Origin: Haematococcus lacustris
Lineage: Eukaryota > Chlorophyta > Chlorophyceae > Chlamydomonadales > Haematococcaceae
Reading direction: 5' to 3'
Assembly: GCA_030144725.1 (NCBI GenBank)
Contig: JASKMD010000030.1
Location: 3,669,896-3,733,895, forward strand
Length of the DNA: 64,000 bases
Shown piece after piece: positions 11,662-22,679 of this stretch; position 1 is the first letter of the stretch, and every line of letters begins with the position of its first letter. A program made the position numbers and the translations under genes. The notes under the pieces are model-generated. The model worked only from the letters and a program-made list of their open reading frames with translations, was not told where the DNA came from and made no database searches.

Positions 11662-13580
11662 TCAATGTGCTACGCTGTCCTTCCGCATCTCAAACACCAG
11701 AGACCTAGCCATCGACACTACATCTTGCAGCTGACTCAACCCCACTGCCCTGCTTGCAAAGTTTCGGCGTGCGGCCGTCAGCGCCTTCCGCTGCGCAGCC
11801 GCCGCCTCAGATTCGAGTGCCTCCGGCTTGTGAGCCTGCGGCGAGTAGGGTGAGCCAGCAAAGGCAGGCATGCTCGGCAGAGGGAAACCAAGGGTTGGCA
11901 GCGAGTCAGGTGCATGAGTCTGCAAAGCTCTTGCTCACCCGCAAGAACGAGATCTCCTTGTCAGCCCGCTCAATGGCCTGTGCTAAAGCCGCCTGCTGCT
12001 CTCCTGCCTCCTCCATCAGGGCCATGACCTCTTGTAAGAAGTCAGTAGGACTCACAGCCTCACTACTCAGCTCTTCAGCAGCAGCAGGGCCTGCATCCGC
12101 CTGCAGCCATTGGAGGGTGCACAGCAGCGTACCAGACTGAGCAGCATGCACAGTTCAGCTGTGCCATGCACTGGGGAGGCACCTAAATCAATGATGGCCA
12201 CACAATGCCCTGTGCACCTTCCCTAAGAGGAGCCACTAGCCGGCCACCTACCGTATGGACCTCCTCTCCGAGCAACGCTTTACCACCCTCACCACACCCT
12301 ACATGCAACACCATCGCCCCCCACACCCAGTACGTCATCACCATCACCTGACCACTACCTGCATCACCCTCATGCAGTGCTGGCAGACTCCCTTCCCTCC
12401 ACCCTCATGTACCGCTCACCTGCTTACAATCCTAACCACACGCACTCCCGTGTCACTCAGGACCCACCACAAGCATCACATGGACTGCAGCAAGCGTCGG
12501 CGGCACTCAGCAATGCCACACATCGCCACATGCCATGTGACGTGCTGCCTAGATGGCAGGCAAGGCCCTCACCAGAGCCGCCGCCGCCGCAAAGATGTCC
12601 ACATCCTCTGCCAACCCTCCCGTGAAAGCCTCCCGCATGCGAGCCTGGGCCTCCAGGCGCCGCATGGAGTACCCCACTGCTGACATGTCGTCGCCCAGCA
12701 GGTCCAGCACATCGTCCAGCAGGCGCATGGCCGAGGTGGCTGCGACCCGCTGCTGCACAGTGCGCAGCACGCCCCACAGCTCCCGCAGCTGGTCTGCTGC
12801 CCCCTCGTTCACCTGCACACTCAGGAAGGGACCACCTCCAGCTATCATACCATTCGGACGTGTGTGGTAGCTGGCGGATGGCGAGCTAACACGGACACAC
12901 AGCGAGGGGGGTGGATGGTGGATGGAAAGGTTGAGGCCCACACAGCAAGAGGGTGGCTGCTCTGAGCAAACATAACGCAAACATGATGCAAACATGATGC
13001 AAACATAACGCAAGGTACATAGTGGGCCCACGCAGGATGTGAGCGGCTGGCAGGTGCAGTGTGGCTGCTGCACAACCTTCTCAGTGGCTTCAATGCGCGC
13101 TTGCAGCAGGTATAAGAGCTCGTCGTCAATCTCCTCAGCAAACTGGGCTATGGTCATGTCTAGGTCAGTGCCTCGCGCTGCTGCAGCAAGGATCTCCATG
13201 AGGACAAAGCCCTTGTGACTGTTGGAGGGATCCGCTGGGACATTGACGTCACTTTCAATTGGCTGTTGGCGCACGTGAGGAGATGCACCCTCCCCATCAG
13301 GCACCCTGTGGCCTGCTGCAAGCATCGCCTCTGCCTCTTCCTCCAGCTCAGACTCGTCTGGCACATCATACTGCATGGCCAGCACGTCCTCTGCCGTCAA
13401 ATCAGCCTCTGCCTCTTGAAATGCAATCTCCGCCGCAACATCGGATGGCAGCTGTGACCCTTCTCTGCTTGTATATTGGGTGTTGCGGGCGGCTGCGCTG
13501 ACATTGCGCACAGGTAGAACTGGCTTGCGGGTTGTCGCTTTGCTGTAAAAACTACACCCTTTGCACGCCGCCAGCCTCAT
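11662..13580 (-). CDS. Putative organelle protein, possibly PALE CRESS-like
   Basis: Four exons, 13077-13580, 12573-12812, 11939-12100 and 11662-11835, all phase 0, encode 359 residues from ATG 13580. The first 40 residues are rich in Arg, Lys, Ala and Ser with few acids, as in a transit peptide; then comes a very acidic region. The conserved-looking core is helical: DDELLYLLQARIEATEK, LRELWGVLRTVQQRV, TSAMRLLDDVLDL, then DFLQEVMALMEEAGEQQ and a basic tail. The order of a helix pair, an SPAMKLLNDLLNM-like segment and a DFVREVDALLQEV-like segment recalls the plant chloroplast RNA-binding protein PALE CRESS, as far as I remember it, but similarity is weak. The exon structure I trust; the family only tentatively. 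Confidence 0.65.
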
Positions 13581-14076
13581 CGCGCATCGTTTGCTACTCT
13601 AAGGTCATCAGCACATCACGTGCGAAAGGTTGGTGGTTGGCGCGTTCAACTGCCACCTGTTGCCAGGGGGAGGCAGCAAGTGGGATGAGCGGTTCTGGGG
13701 CTGCAAAAGTATACCTGCAATCTGATGCCGCAGAGCTACTTGTGAGCTGTGAGCAGCACGTGCTGAAAGCTGTTGTAGGGTGTGGGTGCAGAGACTTGTC
13801 TCGATCAATGTATCGCACATCTTTACGTAGATCACTCAGTCAGCTACGCGGCGCAGTGCGTTCTATCAGTCACAGTGCAGTGTGCTGAGCGCACTGGCGG
13901 CTGAAATAACGGCATTCATACAGGCAGGCGTAATACATGGGAGAGGTGGAGGCTGTGAGGGGGGTGGGGCAGGAAGGGTTGGGATGGCTGGGTTGGGCAT
14001 GGGAGAGGATGAAATAGCTGGGAGGAAGTTGGGAGAGGGTGGGAGGAACGGTTTGGGGCTGGGACGGGTTGTTGAA

Positions 14077-15196
14077 TGATAGTGGCCTGAACAACTCCCG
14101 CCGTGACACCAAGCAGTGGCTAGCACCAAGCCAGCCCCACCTCCAGCTCCTGGCAGTAGCAAGCTCAGCTGGCACCTCCTTGGAGGCAAATCTGAAGCAC
14201 ATCACCGTCACCCTGGCCACCTGGGATGCGGTGTGGGAGGTGTACCTGGACCCCAAGTGGGCACAGCAGCGGCTGAGGCTGTACGGAGCCCAGGACCGGG
14301 CGCTGGAGCAGTTCTTTAACAAGGTGAGGGTGTGAGGCTGGGTGGGTGGGTTGTGTATTTGGAAGTGGTGGGATGGCATGAATTGGAAGAGTAGTTGACT
14401 GTGCCATGCCTAACCTGGTGCCACCATGTCAGCCATCATGTGTGGGCCTTGTGTGCATGGCTGCAGTTGGAGGAGGACATGGCTGAGGTGCCCATGAACC
14501 GACATAGGCGTGCCAAGCAGCTGGTGGTCTCCTTTGGTGCAGCTAGCATTATTGGCACTGGGGGTGGATGGGGTGCTGATGCGCTGCTGCGTGCCTGCTG
14601 CAAGATGGTGTGCAGGCCCAAGGGCTCAGACCAGCTGCGGGGCAGGGTGGTGCTAGTAGATGAGCACCACACCACCTGGGTCAGCTCAGCAGTTAATGGC
14701 AAGCAGCCATGTGAGGAGGAGTTGGACCATGAGCAGCCAACCAGGCGTGCAAATTGGACGACCCCAGCAGAGCAGGTGGAACACCGCCCGCTACGCCTAG
14801 CATGGAGCCAGCAGCGTGGCCTACCAGTGCGGGGCCTGATGTGGTGCCCGGTAGTGGCCCCCCGCAAGCCCCACAGGCCCCATGCAGCAGCCAAGAGGCC
14901 ATACAGCCAGCAGCCTCACAGCCAGGACCCAGCAATACCCCGCCAGCCAAGCGCAGCAAGTGCACCAAGGCTGAGCCTACCCAGCCCACCAAGGCTGCCA
15001 AAGCCAAGTCTGCGCCACAGCCAGGCAGGTGGCTGGACAGGGACTGCAATGCAGCATTGAACATGCAGCGCAATGGGGAGAGCAGGTGGCGGCCGCTGGA
15101 GCTGTGCTACTGGCCAGACCAGGCAGCTCTACCAGCCAAGGGCAAGGAGTACCCTGGCCTGGGATACAAACGGCTGCGAGCCAAGCCACCCACAGC

Positions 15197-15231
<35 letters not shown>

Positions 15232-15245
15232 TTGTTGAGGCCTAG
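14077..15245 (+). pseudogene. Fanzor (eukaryotic TnpB homologue), copy A, 5'-truncated and frameshifted
   Basis: Fanzors are eukaryotic relatives of TnpB/Cas12, RNA-guided DNA nucleases carried by transposons. Exon 1 (about 14077-14323) encodes SGLNNSRRDTKQWLAP through LRLYGAQDRALEQFFNK; a 143-bp intron follows (14324-14466); exon 2 (14467-15245) encodes LEEDMAEV, FGAASIIGTGGGWGADAL, VVLVDEHHTTWVSS, a lone PCEEEL cysteine, RGLMWC and, near the end, [13 protein letters not shown]. The last is the RuvC-III motif (TnpB RDxNAAxN); DEHHTT sits where TnpB and Fanzors have DExxTS. Relative to copy B one C is missing in the run at 14869-14872, which moves RuvC-III to another frame (stop 15243-15245). 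The RuvC-I half is absent: upstream 13920-14076 is a G-rich minisatellite. Ends in a Gln run. Inactive as it stands unless the missing C is a sequencing error and the 5' part lies elsewhere. Confidence 0.8.
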
Positions 15246-15411
15246 TTGTGTGTGTTCACACTTAAGCTGTCATCACCTTACAACTCTACACAATAGCCCT
15301 CGTGGTCAGGCAACAATGTAGGTGGTAGGCACCCTGTCCACGCTGGCCGCCGCTAGTGCTCCCTAATGGTCCGGCTCAAAGGGAGGCCCTAGTGAGGGAC
15401 AAGGGGGCTGG
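15246..15411 (+). ncRNA. Conserved Fanzor 3' flank, candidate guide (omega) RNA region
   Basis: In TnpB and Fanzor loci the guide RNA is made from the 3' end of the gene and the adjoining transposon end. This stretch directly follows the stop of copy A and two blocks of it (15291-15331 and 15369-15411) recur in inverted orientation at 984-1165, where no Fanzor coding sequence remains. Conservation without coding suggests a transposon end, a structural RNA or both. No RNA evidence is available; the call rests on position and recurrence. Confidence 0.35.
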
Positions 15412-15420
15412 CACCAACCT

Positions 15421-15919
15421 TGTCGGCAGACTCAGCTCACCACAGCTAGCTGCGAAGAGGTAGCTTCACGACGCCTGCATCTGCTCAGTATTGTGTGCCA
15501 GCAGTCAATCAGGTCATACCTGGCCACAACGAGCCTCTGTACCGCACACAACGAGCCTCTGAGCTGTCATCAGCCGACAATCCCTCAAGCTGATCAAGGC
15601 AGGTAGTGCGCTGTGGCCTGCGTTGCCAATGTAACTGTTGTCAATGTAACTGTTGCCAATGTGGGTTACTCGTGTGTGGGTGAGAGCATCGTGACATTAC
15701 ACTCAGGAGTCCCCCAACCGATTTCGATAGCGTTTGTTGCATTGGCACCTGCGAATTACTCCGCATCTACTGGCAAGCGGCGCGTTAATCCTTGCATCAG
15801 AGTCCATGCCGGCGCAAGCGATCGCGGACACACCTCAGCTGCTCACCATCAAAGCGGCATCACTGATGGAACTGCGCCTGCTATCGAGCAGGAAGTACAA
15901 TCAATGTTCAGCCCGCCAG
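15421..15919. other. Gene-free stretch with a partial repeat copy
   Basis: No exon seen. Positions 15718-15853 are an extra, slightly diverged copy of the segment also found at about 1589-1720 and 15980-16110, so the start of the dispersed repeat is itself tandemly duplicated here. Confidence 0.6.
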
Positions 15920-16906
15920 TCAGGATGTCCCAACATGGGATTGGTAATCTTCATGCAAGTACTCGCACCAGAGTGCACCGATTCCGGTAGCGTTTGTTGC
16001 ATTGGCACCTGCGAATTACTCCGCATCTACTGTCAAGCGGCGCGTTAATCCTTGCATCAGAGTCCATGCCGGCGCAAGCGAGCGCGAACACACCTCAGCT
16101 GCTCACTATCGATTGTTCTAGTGGTGAGTAGTGGCACCAATGAGCGAACTGCGCTTGGCATCGAGCCGGAAGTACAATCACATTACAGCCCGCCAGGCTC
16201 GCTCCCCGAGCCTTTTGTTGGTGCAGGCGGTGTTGGAGGGCCATCGCTGGGCATGTGATGTAGCGACATTGCTGCAAAGGCGGGAAATGTGCGTCTCTCT
16301 CTCGCTAGTCACACAGGAAAAGGAACCCTCATTAACAAAATGGCATGTTGTGAGCTGACCACTGTGACTTTCCAGTTTTTCGCTACATAACTCTGTTCCT
16401 TACTCAACGCCACAACTGCTGGAGAAGAAAGCATGGCAATTAGTTGATCAGGCCTGCTTGAAATGACATTGGCGTGGCCCGACTTTGCCTTGCAGGAATG
16501 ATTAGCCCATCCGACCCTGCCCATTGCAGCCCCCCCCCCTCCCCAGCCCAGCATCGCCTTCCTACCTCCGCTCACCCCTTCCCAACCCCAGCCCGGCCCT
16601 CCAACCCCCCCTCCCACCCCCTCCCACCCCCTCCCAGCCCCCTCACTGCCCTCCCACCCCCGCCACCCCCTCCCAACCTCAGCCCCGCACTCCACCCCCC
16701 CTCCCACCCCTTCCAGCCCCCTCACTGCCCTCCCACCCCCGCCACCCCCTCCCAACCTCAGCCCCGCACTCCACCCCCCCTCCCACCCCCTCCCAGCCCC
16801 CTCACTGCCCTCCCACCCCCGCCACCCCCTCCCAATCCCAGCCCCGCACTCCACCCCCCCTCCCCCTCCCTCCTTGTCCCGGCCTTAGCAACTCCAGCCC
16901 ACCCCA

Positions 16907-18352
16907 ATGGGGCGCAGCCGGCGGGATGCCCACCTTCAGGCCCTGAATAATTCACCAAGAGCTGGTTATCTGCACTGCCCTAGCGGCCTAAAAGCTGCAG
17001 CAAGGAGGGCGAATGACATTGCCCAAGAGGTGCAGGCCGAGAATGAGCTGCTGATGACTGAGGCTGAATTGCATCAAGCCATTGAGGAGGTCCTTGCTGC
17101 CAGAATGCACGACCTTGAGGAGAAGCACCAGCACCTACATGCAGCACACAGGCAGCTGAGATTGGATCATGAGTCTCTTGAGGCAGTCATCGAGCAGTGC
17201 AACCTGGCTATTACAATTGCAAGGCGTGATGTGCACCGCCTAGAAGCACAACTGCGCAAGTTTCAGCGCCGCCCCCTACTAACCCGCAAGCAGAGGCAGC
17301 AACTGCAGATCTTGAAGCAGACAGGTGTTTCCATTGAGGTCCTGCGCCGGTGGGCTGACAGCAACTGCAGCCGGCTTGACACCCATGGCAGACCTGGTGG
17401 CACAACAGTGCAGCCCACACCGAGGCCAAGCCCACCTGAGCCCACACCGGGGCCGAGCCCACCTGAGCCCTGTGACCCCTTCATCCCCACCCAAGAGGCC
17501 TCACCTGGACAGCCAGCAGCAAGGACAGCAGCATACACAGCTCAACAGTACCTCAGCACAGCCAGGTTGATGTTGAAGACACAAGTCAGCCGTCGCCGGC
17601 TTTCCACATGCCGGCGGCTGTTCATCACAGAGCAGTGTGTGGTGGCCAACACTCACTGGCAGCTGGTGCTGGTGCTGCCCCTGGGCTGCCCCCCCCTCGT
17701 GCTGCACCCCCCTGGCAGCAGCAGGCGGCTGCTGCTGGTGCTGCCCCTGGGCTGCCCCCCCCTCGTGCTGCACCCCCCTGGCAGGAGCTGGCAGCTGGTG
17801 CTGGTGCTGCCCCTGGGCTGCCCCCCCCTCGTGCTGCACCCCCCTGGCAGCAGCAGGCGGCTGCTGCTGGTGCTGCCCCTGGGCTGCCCCCCCCTCCTGC
17901 TGCACCCCCCTGGCAGCAGCAGGCAGCTGGTGCTGGTGCTGCCCCTGACTTGCCCCCCCCCCCCTGCTGCACCCCCCTGGCAGCAGCAGGCAGCTGGTGC
18001 TGTCCCTGGGCTGCCCACCCCTCCAGCTGAGCAGCAGGGGGTCAGGGCGGAGCTGGACACCAGCTCGACACGCAAGCGGAGGGCGGGCGGGAGGGACCGG
18101 ACCCAACAAGTCGAGCAAGGTGGGTGGAGGGGCGTCGTTACATCGGTTTGGCGTGCCATGTGCATTGTTTTGACTGCGGCGACTGTCCCTGACTGTTTGC
18201 AGAGGCTACTGGGCCACGTCGGTCGCGGCGGTCGGTCGCGGCGAGGCCCGCATGAGCAAAACTGGCATGCATTTGAATGTCAAGATTTGAGCCGCCATAG
18301 CACTCAGCACACTGCACAATATTTAATGTTACAAGCTGCACCGCATAGCTGA
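16907..18352 (+). CDS. Hypothetical coiled-coil protein inside the dispersed repeat
   Basis: An open frame of 481 codons from ATG 16907. Residues about 25-140 look like a long coiled coil: AQEVQAENELLMTEAELHQA, then LEEKHQHLHAAHRQL and HRLEAQLRKFQRR, followed by RKQRQQLQILKQTGVSIEVL. A Pro-rich PTPRPSPPEPTPGPSPPEP linker comes next. From about residue 240 the frame runs through the 66-bp minisatellite (LVLVLPLGCPPL repeated) and is probably not translated that way; a splice at GAGCAAG/GTGGGT (about 18118) is likely. I do not recognise a family. A gag-like or accessory protein of a mobile element is possible, not shown. Confidence 0.45.
   Translation: MGRSRRDAHLQALNNSPRAGYLHCPSGLKAAARRANDIAQEVQAENELLMTEAELHQAIEEVLAARMHDLEEKHQHLHAAHRQLRLDHESLEAVIEQCNLAITIARRDVHRLEAQLRKFQRRPLLTRKQRQQLQILKQTGVSIEVLRRWADSNCSRLDTHGRPGGTTVQPTPRPSPPEPTPGPSPPEPCDPFIPTQEASPGQPAARTAAYTAQQYLSTARLMLKTQVSRRRLSTCRRLFITEQCVVANTHWQLVLVLPLGCPPLVLHPPGSSRRLLLVLPLGCPPLVLHPPGRSWQLVLVLPLGCPPLVLHPPGSSRRLLLVLPLGCPPLLLHPPGSSRQLVLVLPLTCPPPPAAPPWQQQAAGAVPGLPTPPAEQQGVRAELDTSSTRKRRAGGRDRTQQVEQGGWRGVVTSVWRAMCIVLTAATVPDCLQRLLGHVGRGGRSRRGPHEQNWHAFECQDLSRHSTQHTAQYLMLQAAPHS
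17660..18010. repeat. 66-bp minisatellite
   Basis: About five copies of a GGCAGCTGGTGCTGGTGCTG... unit containing CCCCTGGGCTGCCC and GCTGCACCCCCCTGGCAGCA. Two copies also occur at 2417-2520 in repeat copy 1. Confidence 0.85.
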
Positions 18353-18764
18353 CAGAGTCCTCTATCCAGGGATGTGCGAATCATAAATAGAAACCACGTG
18401 GCTGAGACGCGGCGTCGTTTTGATTACCGGGGGTCGGTTTCCGATCATTTCCAGCCATTTTTTGAAAGTTGGGGTCGCCTGACCGCCAGGCTTGCTCCGC
18501 GGCGTAATTTACACTTCTGCAAGCAACACTCATTTCCCCGACTTGGATAGCATCTACATGCGAACCCCTCCCGCAATGCCATGCTACTTGTAAAACTCTG
18601 GAGCACAATGCAACTGCTGCCTTTCGATCAATGTCCTGCACCTCGCACCCCTCATGCGGTCCTTCCAAGTGGTAGCTGATAGGCATCTAAGCGCAACTGC
18701 CTGACGATAGTAGCTCAGGCGTGCGCATGGCCATCACGTTGAGGATCTATGGCAGGGCTGTACG

Positions 18765-20894
18765 CTACGAGGCCGGCTCTTCAGAGCGGCCGGACTGCTT
18801 GCGGCTGCGCTCGCTCGCTCGCACATTCATGGAAAGCTCGGAGTAGTCGCCGCCCATGAGGCTGAGCACGCGGTGCCAGGTGTCGCATTCACCATCTGCA
18901 TCCGGCTCCGACAGAATGACGGCCGGGGACGCCGCGGCGGGAAACCACACACCTGCCCGGCACTCCCGGGCCAGTTGCCCTGCGCCCCACCCTGCAACAC
19001 ACGCGCGCACAAGGCAGCATTGGCCAAGAGGCAGGGGCCTGAAGATGTGCCCCAAGCCCTGTGCGCCTCCTGGCCTTGTGGGCATGGTGATGATGGGCTC
19101 GCAATGAAATGATATGCATGGGCCTCATGTGCTGCATGGAGCTGGACTATGATGGCGATGACACTGGCACAAGTAGAGGAGGAAGGGTGCAGCACACCGG
19201 TGAGGGTCATTCAGGTCATGATGGCACATACACCCTGTGGCACACCACCAGGCTGATGTGATGACCCTCCGCTCCTCCGCTCACCTGAGTACTTAACATA
19301 GAACCTGCAGCCAGTAAGCAACAGCATGCAGCTGGCACTCAGCAGGGCAGCAGTTCCTAGGCTGACAGCCTGACAGTCATTCCCTGCCACCCCCATTACC
19401 ATCATCATCAGCATCAGCAGCAGCAGCGGCGGTGCACGGTAAGCACTGACATGCGGCACATGCTGCCTCATTGCTGCCTTGCCACCCTGTTCCCTGTCGC
19501 CCCAAGCGCACCTGAAGTCCCCCGCTTTGGCCTTGCCCTGCGCCACAGCCTGCTGGGCTGCCTGGATGCCGCCTAGGCTCACGCCCCGCACCACCTGCGC
19601 CATGCAGCAGAGCACACGGTGAGGGCGATGCTGTCCAATGTGCAGCCCTGCTTCTGCGCATGCTGCCAACAGAAGATGTATGTGGCCAGCCTCCCACCAC
19701 AGGCCTGGTTAGTGGCATACTGGGCTTGGGGCGTGCCTACGGTAACCAATGGTCTTGAACCATCTCATCCTGACCCATGTCCTAGCTGCCATCATGTCCA
19801 TCATGGCCAGAGTCTGTCGGAGGTGGAAGCTGCTGGGTAGCTGGCAGTGCCCGGCTGCAGCTGTGGGACCCAGGCTAACCTCGGTGGCGCCCTCCAGGTC
19901 GGCATGGCTGTGGAGGAGGTGGACACCGCCGCCCCCCACATCCCCGCCCACATACAGTTTGCAATCGGCAAACTCTGGCAGAGGGTGTGTCAGCTGCATC
20001 TGGCTCAGAGTGAACTGCAGCAAACACACATGGGCAGGCCAGATGCCACAAGCTGCAGGGACGGGAAACTGGGGTGGGTGATGGGGCAGGGGCGGCGAGA
20101 ACGGGGGCGGGGGTAAAGTGGGGCAGAAATGGAAAGGGGGAGGGGGGACGGAAGGAGGGGGGGAGGGGGAGTGGGGTCGGGGCTGGGGGGAGAAATGGGG
20201 GAAGGGGGAGAGGGGGTGGGAATGGGAGGGGAGAAGGGCGAACTGTTGCCACACTGTTGCAAGGCCCTCACCACGGAGGGCCGGTTGAGTATGACCCCGA
20301 ATGAACCTTTATCATTGTGCTCTGCAGGGAGACACCACCACAGGATGACATCATGACACTGCATTGAAGAAGTGGCATAGCTGGAGGAGAGTGTGTCTGT
20401 TACATCCTGTGCATACACCATATGCCTGCCGCCTTACCAAGCAACAAGATGACTGATTGGAAAAAGTATTCCTGCAGCACCAACAAATCAGGTTCCAGAG
20501 CTTACATCCTGTGCATGGAGTGTTCCATGTGCACACTTGAACATGTTGGACTTCATGCTGTCCATTCACATAACATACCTGTCGGCTGTTGAACATCAAG
20601 GGGTGTGCCAGCAAGAGGCAACCCTTCTCTGGACCAGGGATGCTGTGTGCCCAGACACCATTGAGGGGCAGGGATGCCTGCTGATGGCCTGACTCCAACA
20701 CACTGTCTTGAGGGCTGTAGGGAGACGAACTGGAGCCAGCCCGGGAGCTGGCCACCAGTCGAGCTCTGCATGTGCCGCACACGATGCAGGGTTGGGGCTT
20801 CCTGACCTGCTATGTGCCATATCTGTTGAACACTTGCCTGAATTCCCGCCAGTCAGTCTCAGAGCTGGCAACCGGCACGGTATTGGGCACTAGG
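18765..20894 (-). CDS. AlgH/UPF0301 (DUF179) family protein
   Basis: Seven minus-strand exons fit in phase: 20838-20894, 20579-20765, 20272-20358, 19880-19993, 19512-19594, 19285-19304 and 18765-18991. They read ETDWREFRARLVAS, PGPEKGCLLLAHPLMF, EHNDKGSFGVILNRPS, CKLYVGGDVGGG and LEGATEVVRGVSLGGI, AGDFRFYVKYSGWGAGQLA, then GVWFPAAASPAVIL and WHRVLSLMGGDYSELS. These are the full set of landmarks of the family (GxxGxxLNRP, YxGGxV, GWGxGQLxxE, W...L..MGG.Y). Plant members are plastid or mitochondrial; biochemical function is unknown. The first exon shown enters with one base from an earlier exon not found, so the targeting peptide is missing. The intron between 20838 and 20765 has a GC donor (GCAAGT), and one exon is only 20 nt. 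Ends at TAG 18765-18767. Confidence 0.88.
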
Positions 20895-21804
20895 CTGCAA
20901 CGAGTAAAAAAATCGTAAGCGTAAGGCGCCTCGCGAGGACTCTGCGCTGGGTGCCGCTTACCCTTCTTTGTTGTTGTGGCATGTTGCTCTTACGCATCGG
21001 ATGACAACTGGCGTGGCAAAATCTCGGGGACCTCGGGATATTGAGTCCCGTGGCACGCCCCCTTGGTTCAAGCGGCTAAGCATACTAAGGCTGTTACTTC
21101 TTCACTGCCGATGATAGCAAGAAGATACACCGTTCCTCAATTGCCCTTTCCCACATTATATCGCTCATGCATGGATCTTTCTTCGTCCTTACTGTCGGCC
21201 TAATGGGGCGGCCGCAACAGCGAGAATCAACAGCTTGTAGCTGTATGGTGGGCACGTATGCTGCATGTATGCTCATGTGATTCTATTGTTGGCCCATCAT
21301 GGAGTTGGTCACTCCCATGATTGGCCCCGCGCTTGACTTCAGTCTACTTAGTGTACTCAGTGCCAGTCTACTCAGTCTACTCAGTGCCACAACGCCTTGC
21401 AGATCAGTGCCTCACAACGGCGCCGCAGTCAGGTTCATGACTCCCGGCTAGCTTTGTACTGTTTTGTCACATGACGTGTGACATGTTAAGGGTGAGGGTG
21501 AGGGTCTGGGACGGTGGTGTCTGGGTGCCAAGCATGTGACATATACTGGCTTGTAAGGAGCGCAACTCGTCTAGCCTAGTCATCTCGTCTCGACTCGTCG
21601 AGATGACGTCTCGTCTCGACGAGTCTCGACTAGACTAGTCAGTCTAGATGGGCATGAAATGTGCATTTGACTAGCGCACCTGCTTCAGGCACCTGTATGG
21701 ACGTTATGGCGCAGCTCAGATCGATTTGCTGGCCTTGCTGGGTTTGCGGTTAAAGTTGGTTTTCCGGACATGCCCGGACATGCCCAGCAGCGCCTGAATC
21801 GCAA
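20895..21804. other. Gene-poor stretch with CTAG/CTCG palindromes
   Basis: Must contain the 5' exon of the AlgH gene, which I could not place. Positions 21570-21650 are dense in short inverted repeats built of CTAG, TCTCGACGAG and GTCGAGAC. A GTGAGGGTGAGGGT run lies at 21490. No other gene seen. Confidence 0.5.
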
Positions 21805-22167
21805 ATGGAGCCTGGGGGCCCTCTCCCGCCTCAGCCTCCCGAGCTCACCGCGCGATACAACAAGAAACTTCTGACGTTGGAGGAAATCAGCCAGGCGCAC
21901 GCCAGCAGCGTGTATGCGCAAGAATACAGCATCGAGGTTGTTGGGGGCAAAATCAAGGCGGTCTGTAATGACTGCAAAATGGTCCTCTCCTGTGGCAACT
22001 TGAGTGACTCAAGGAAGCACCAGTGCAACAAGCGGCCCCGCTCTGACCAGCACGCTATAGCTGGTGGCACGTCCAGTGACATGCTCTTCGAGCGCATAAC
22101 TGCGTGCTTTACGTTCTTTACGACGTCGTTCTTTACGTTCTTTACGTTCTTTACGACGTCGTCACGA
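21805..22167 (+). pseudogene. BED-type zinc-finger fragment, probable hAT transposase N-terminus
   Basis: From ATG 21805 the frame encodes a Pro-rich start, then KLLTLEEISQAHASSVYAQE and VCNDCKMVLSCG followed by SRKHQC, a C-x2-C...H-x-C arrangement as in BED fingers of hAT transposases. It then runs into a CGTTCTTTACG repeat and a plausible splice donor GATGTAAGT at about 22166. Downstream sequence is a Harbinger element and a satellite, so the rest of the gene is missing. Assignment to hAT is inference from the finger alone. Confidence 0.45.
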
Positions 22168-22679
22168 TGTAAGTACAATGCATTACCACTGCGCGACAAC
22201 GAGGCTGTCGGAGACACACTTATGCCTCAGCATTCTCCTCGCAAACACATAGTTACATAGTGCCTTGCAGGCGGGCAGATAGACGTCTCTAGCCTACCTG
22301 CGGGCGGAGTGAAAATCATTCCATTTGAAAAAAGCCGTCTAGGCTAGTCAATCTAGCCTAGGGGCCTATCCGCGAACCGACGAGAAAAACTTTCAAAATT
22401 TTCGCCGCAACCGCTACGCTTTTTGGCCGCCCGCACGACTGGCTGCAGCTCTAACTGGTCTGACCCCGAAGGGTTCTGTTGTGCTATAACAACAGCCCGG
22501 GGAGTGGTTCAGCGCTGCAAATGGTCGACGTTTAGGGTCCTCACTAGGGTCCTCACTAGGGATTACGTTCAAATTTTCTCCTTTTTCTCGGCTCACTGAG
22601 TAAAAGGAGTAAATTGAATATAATCTCTTTCACACACACACACACGTGGTCGGCTTCGTGCAGTGCTAAACAGCCCAGC

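Larger units (their letters stand above)
15920..18484 (+). repeat. Dispersed repeat, copy 2 (longer)
   Basis: Same element as 1528-3105 but with a central coding part (about 16888-17650). It begins TCAGGATGTCCCAACATGG and ends near GGTCGCCTGAC at 18484, where similarity with copy 1 stops. A CCCCTCCCACCCCC-type tract at 16530-16880 and a 66-bp minisatellite at 17660-18010 are internal. Orientation is the same as copy 1. Confidence 0.8.

Noticed and set aside
20351..20420. Frameshift in the AlgH gene between FFNAV and EHNDKG
   Set aside because: Using the acceptor ATGCAG/TGTCAT (exon start 20358) joins LMFNSRQ to CHDVILWWCLPAEHNDKG in phase, so no frameshift is needed.
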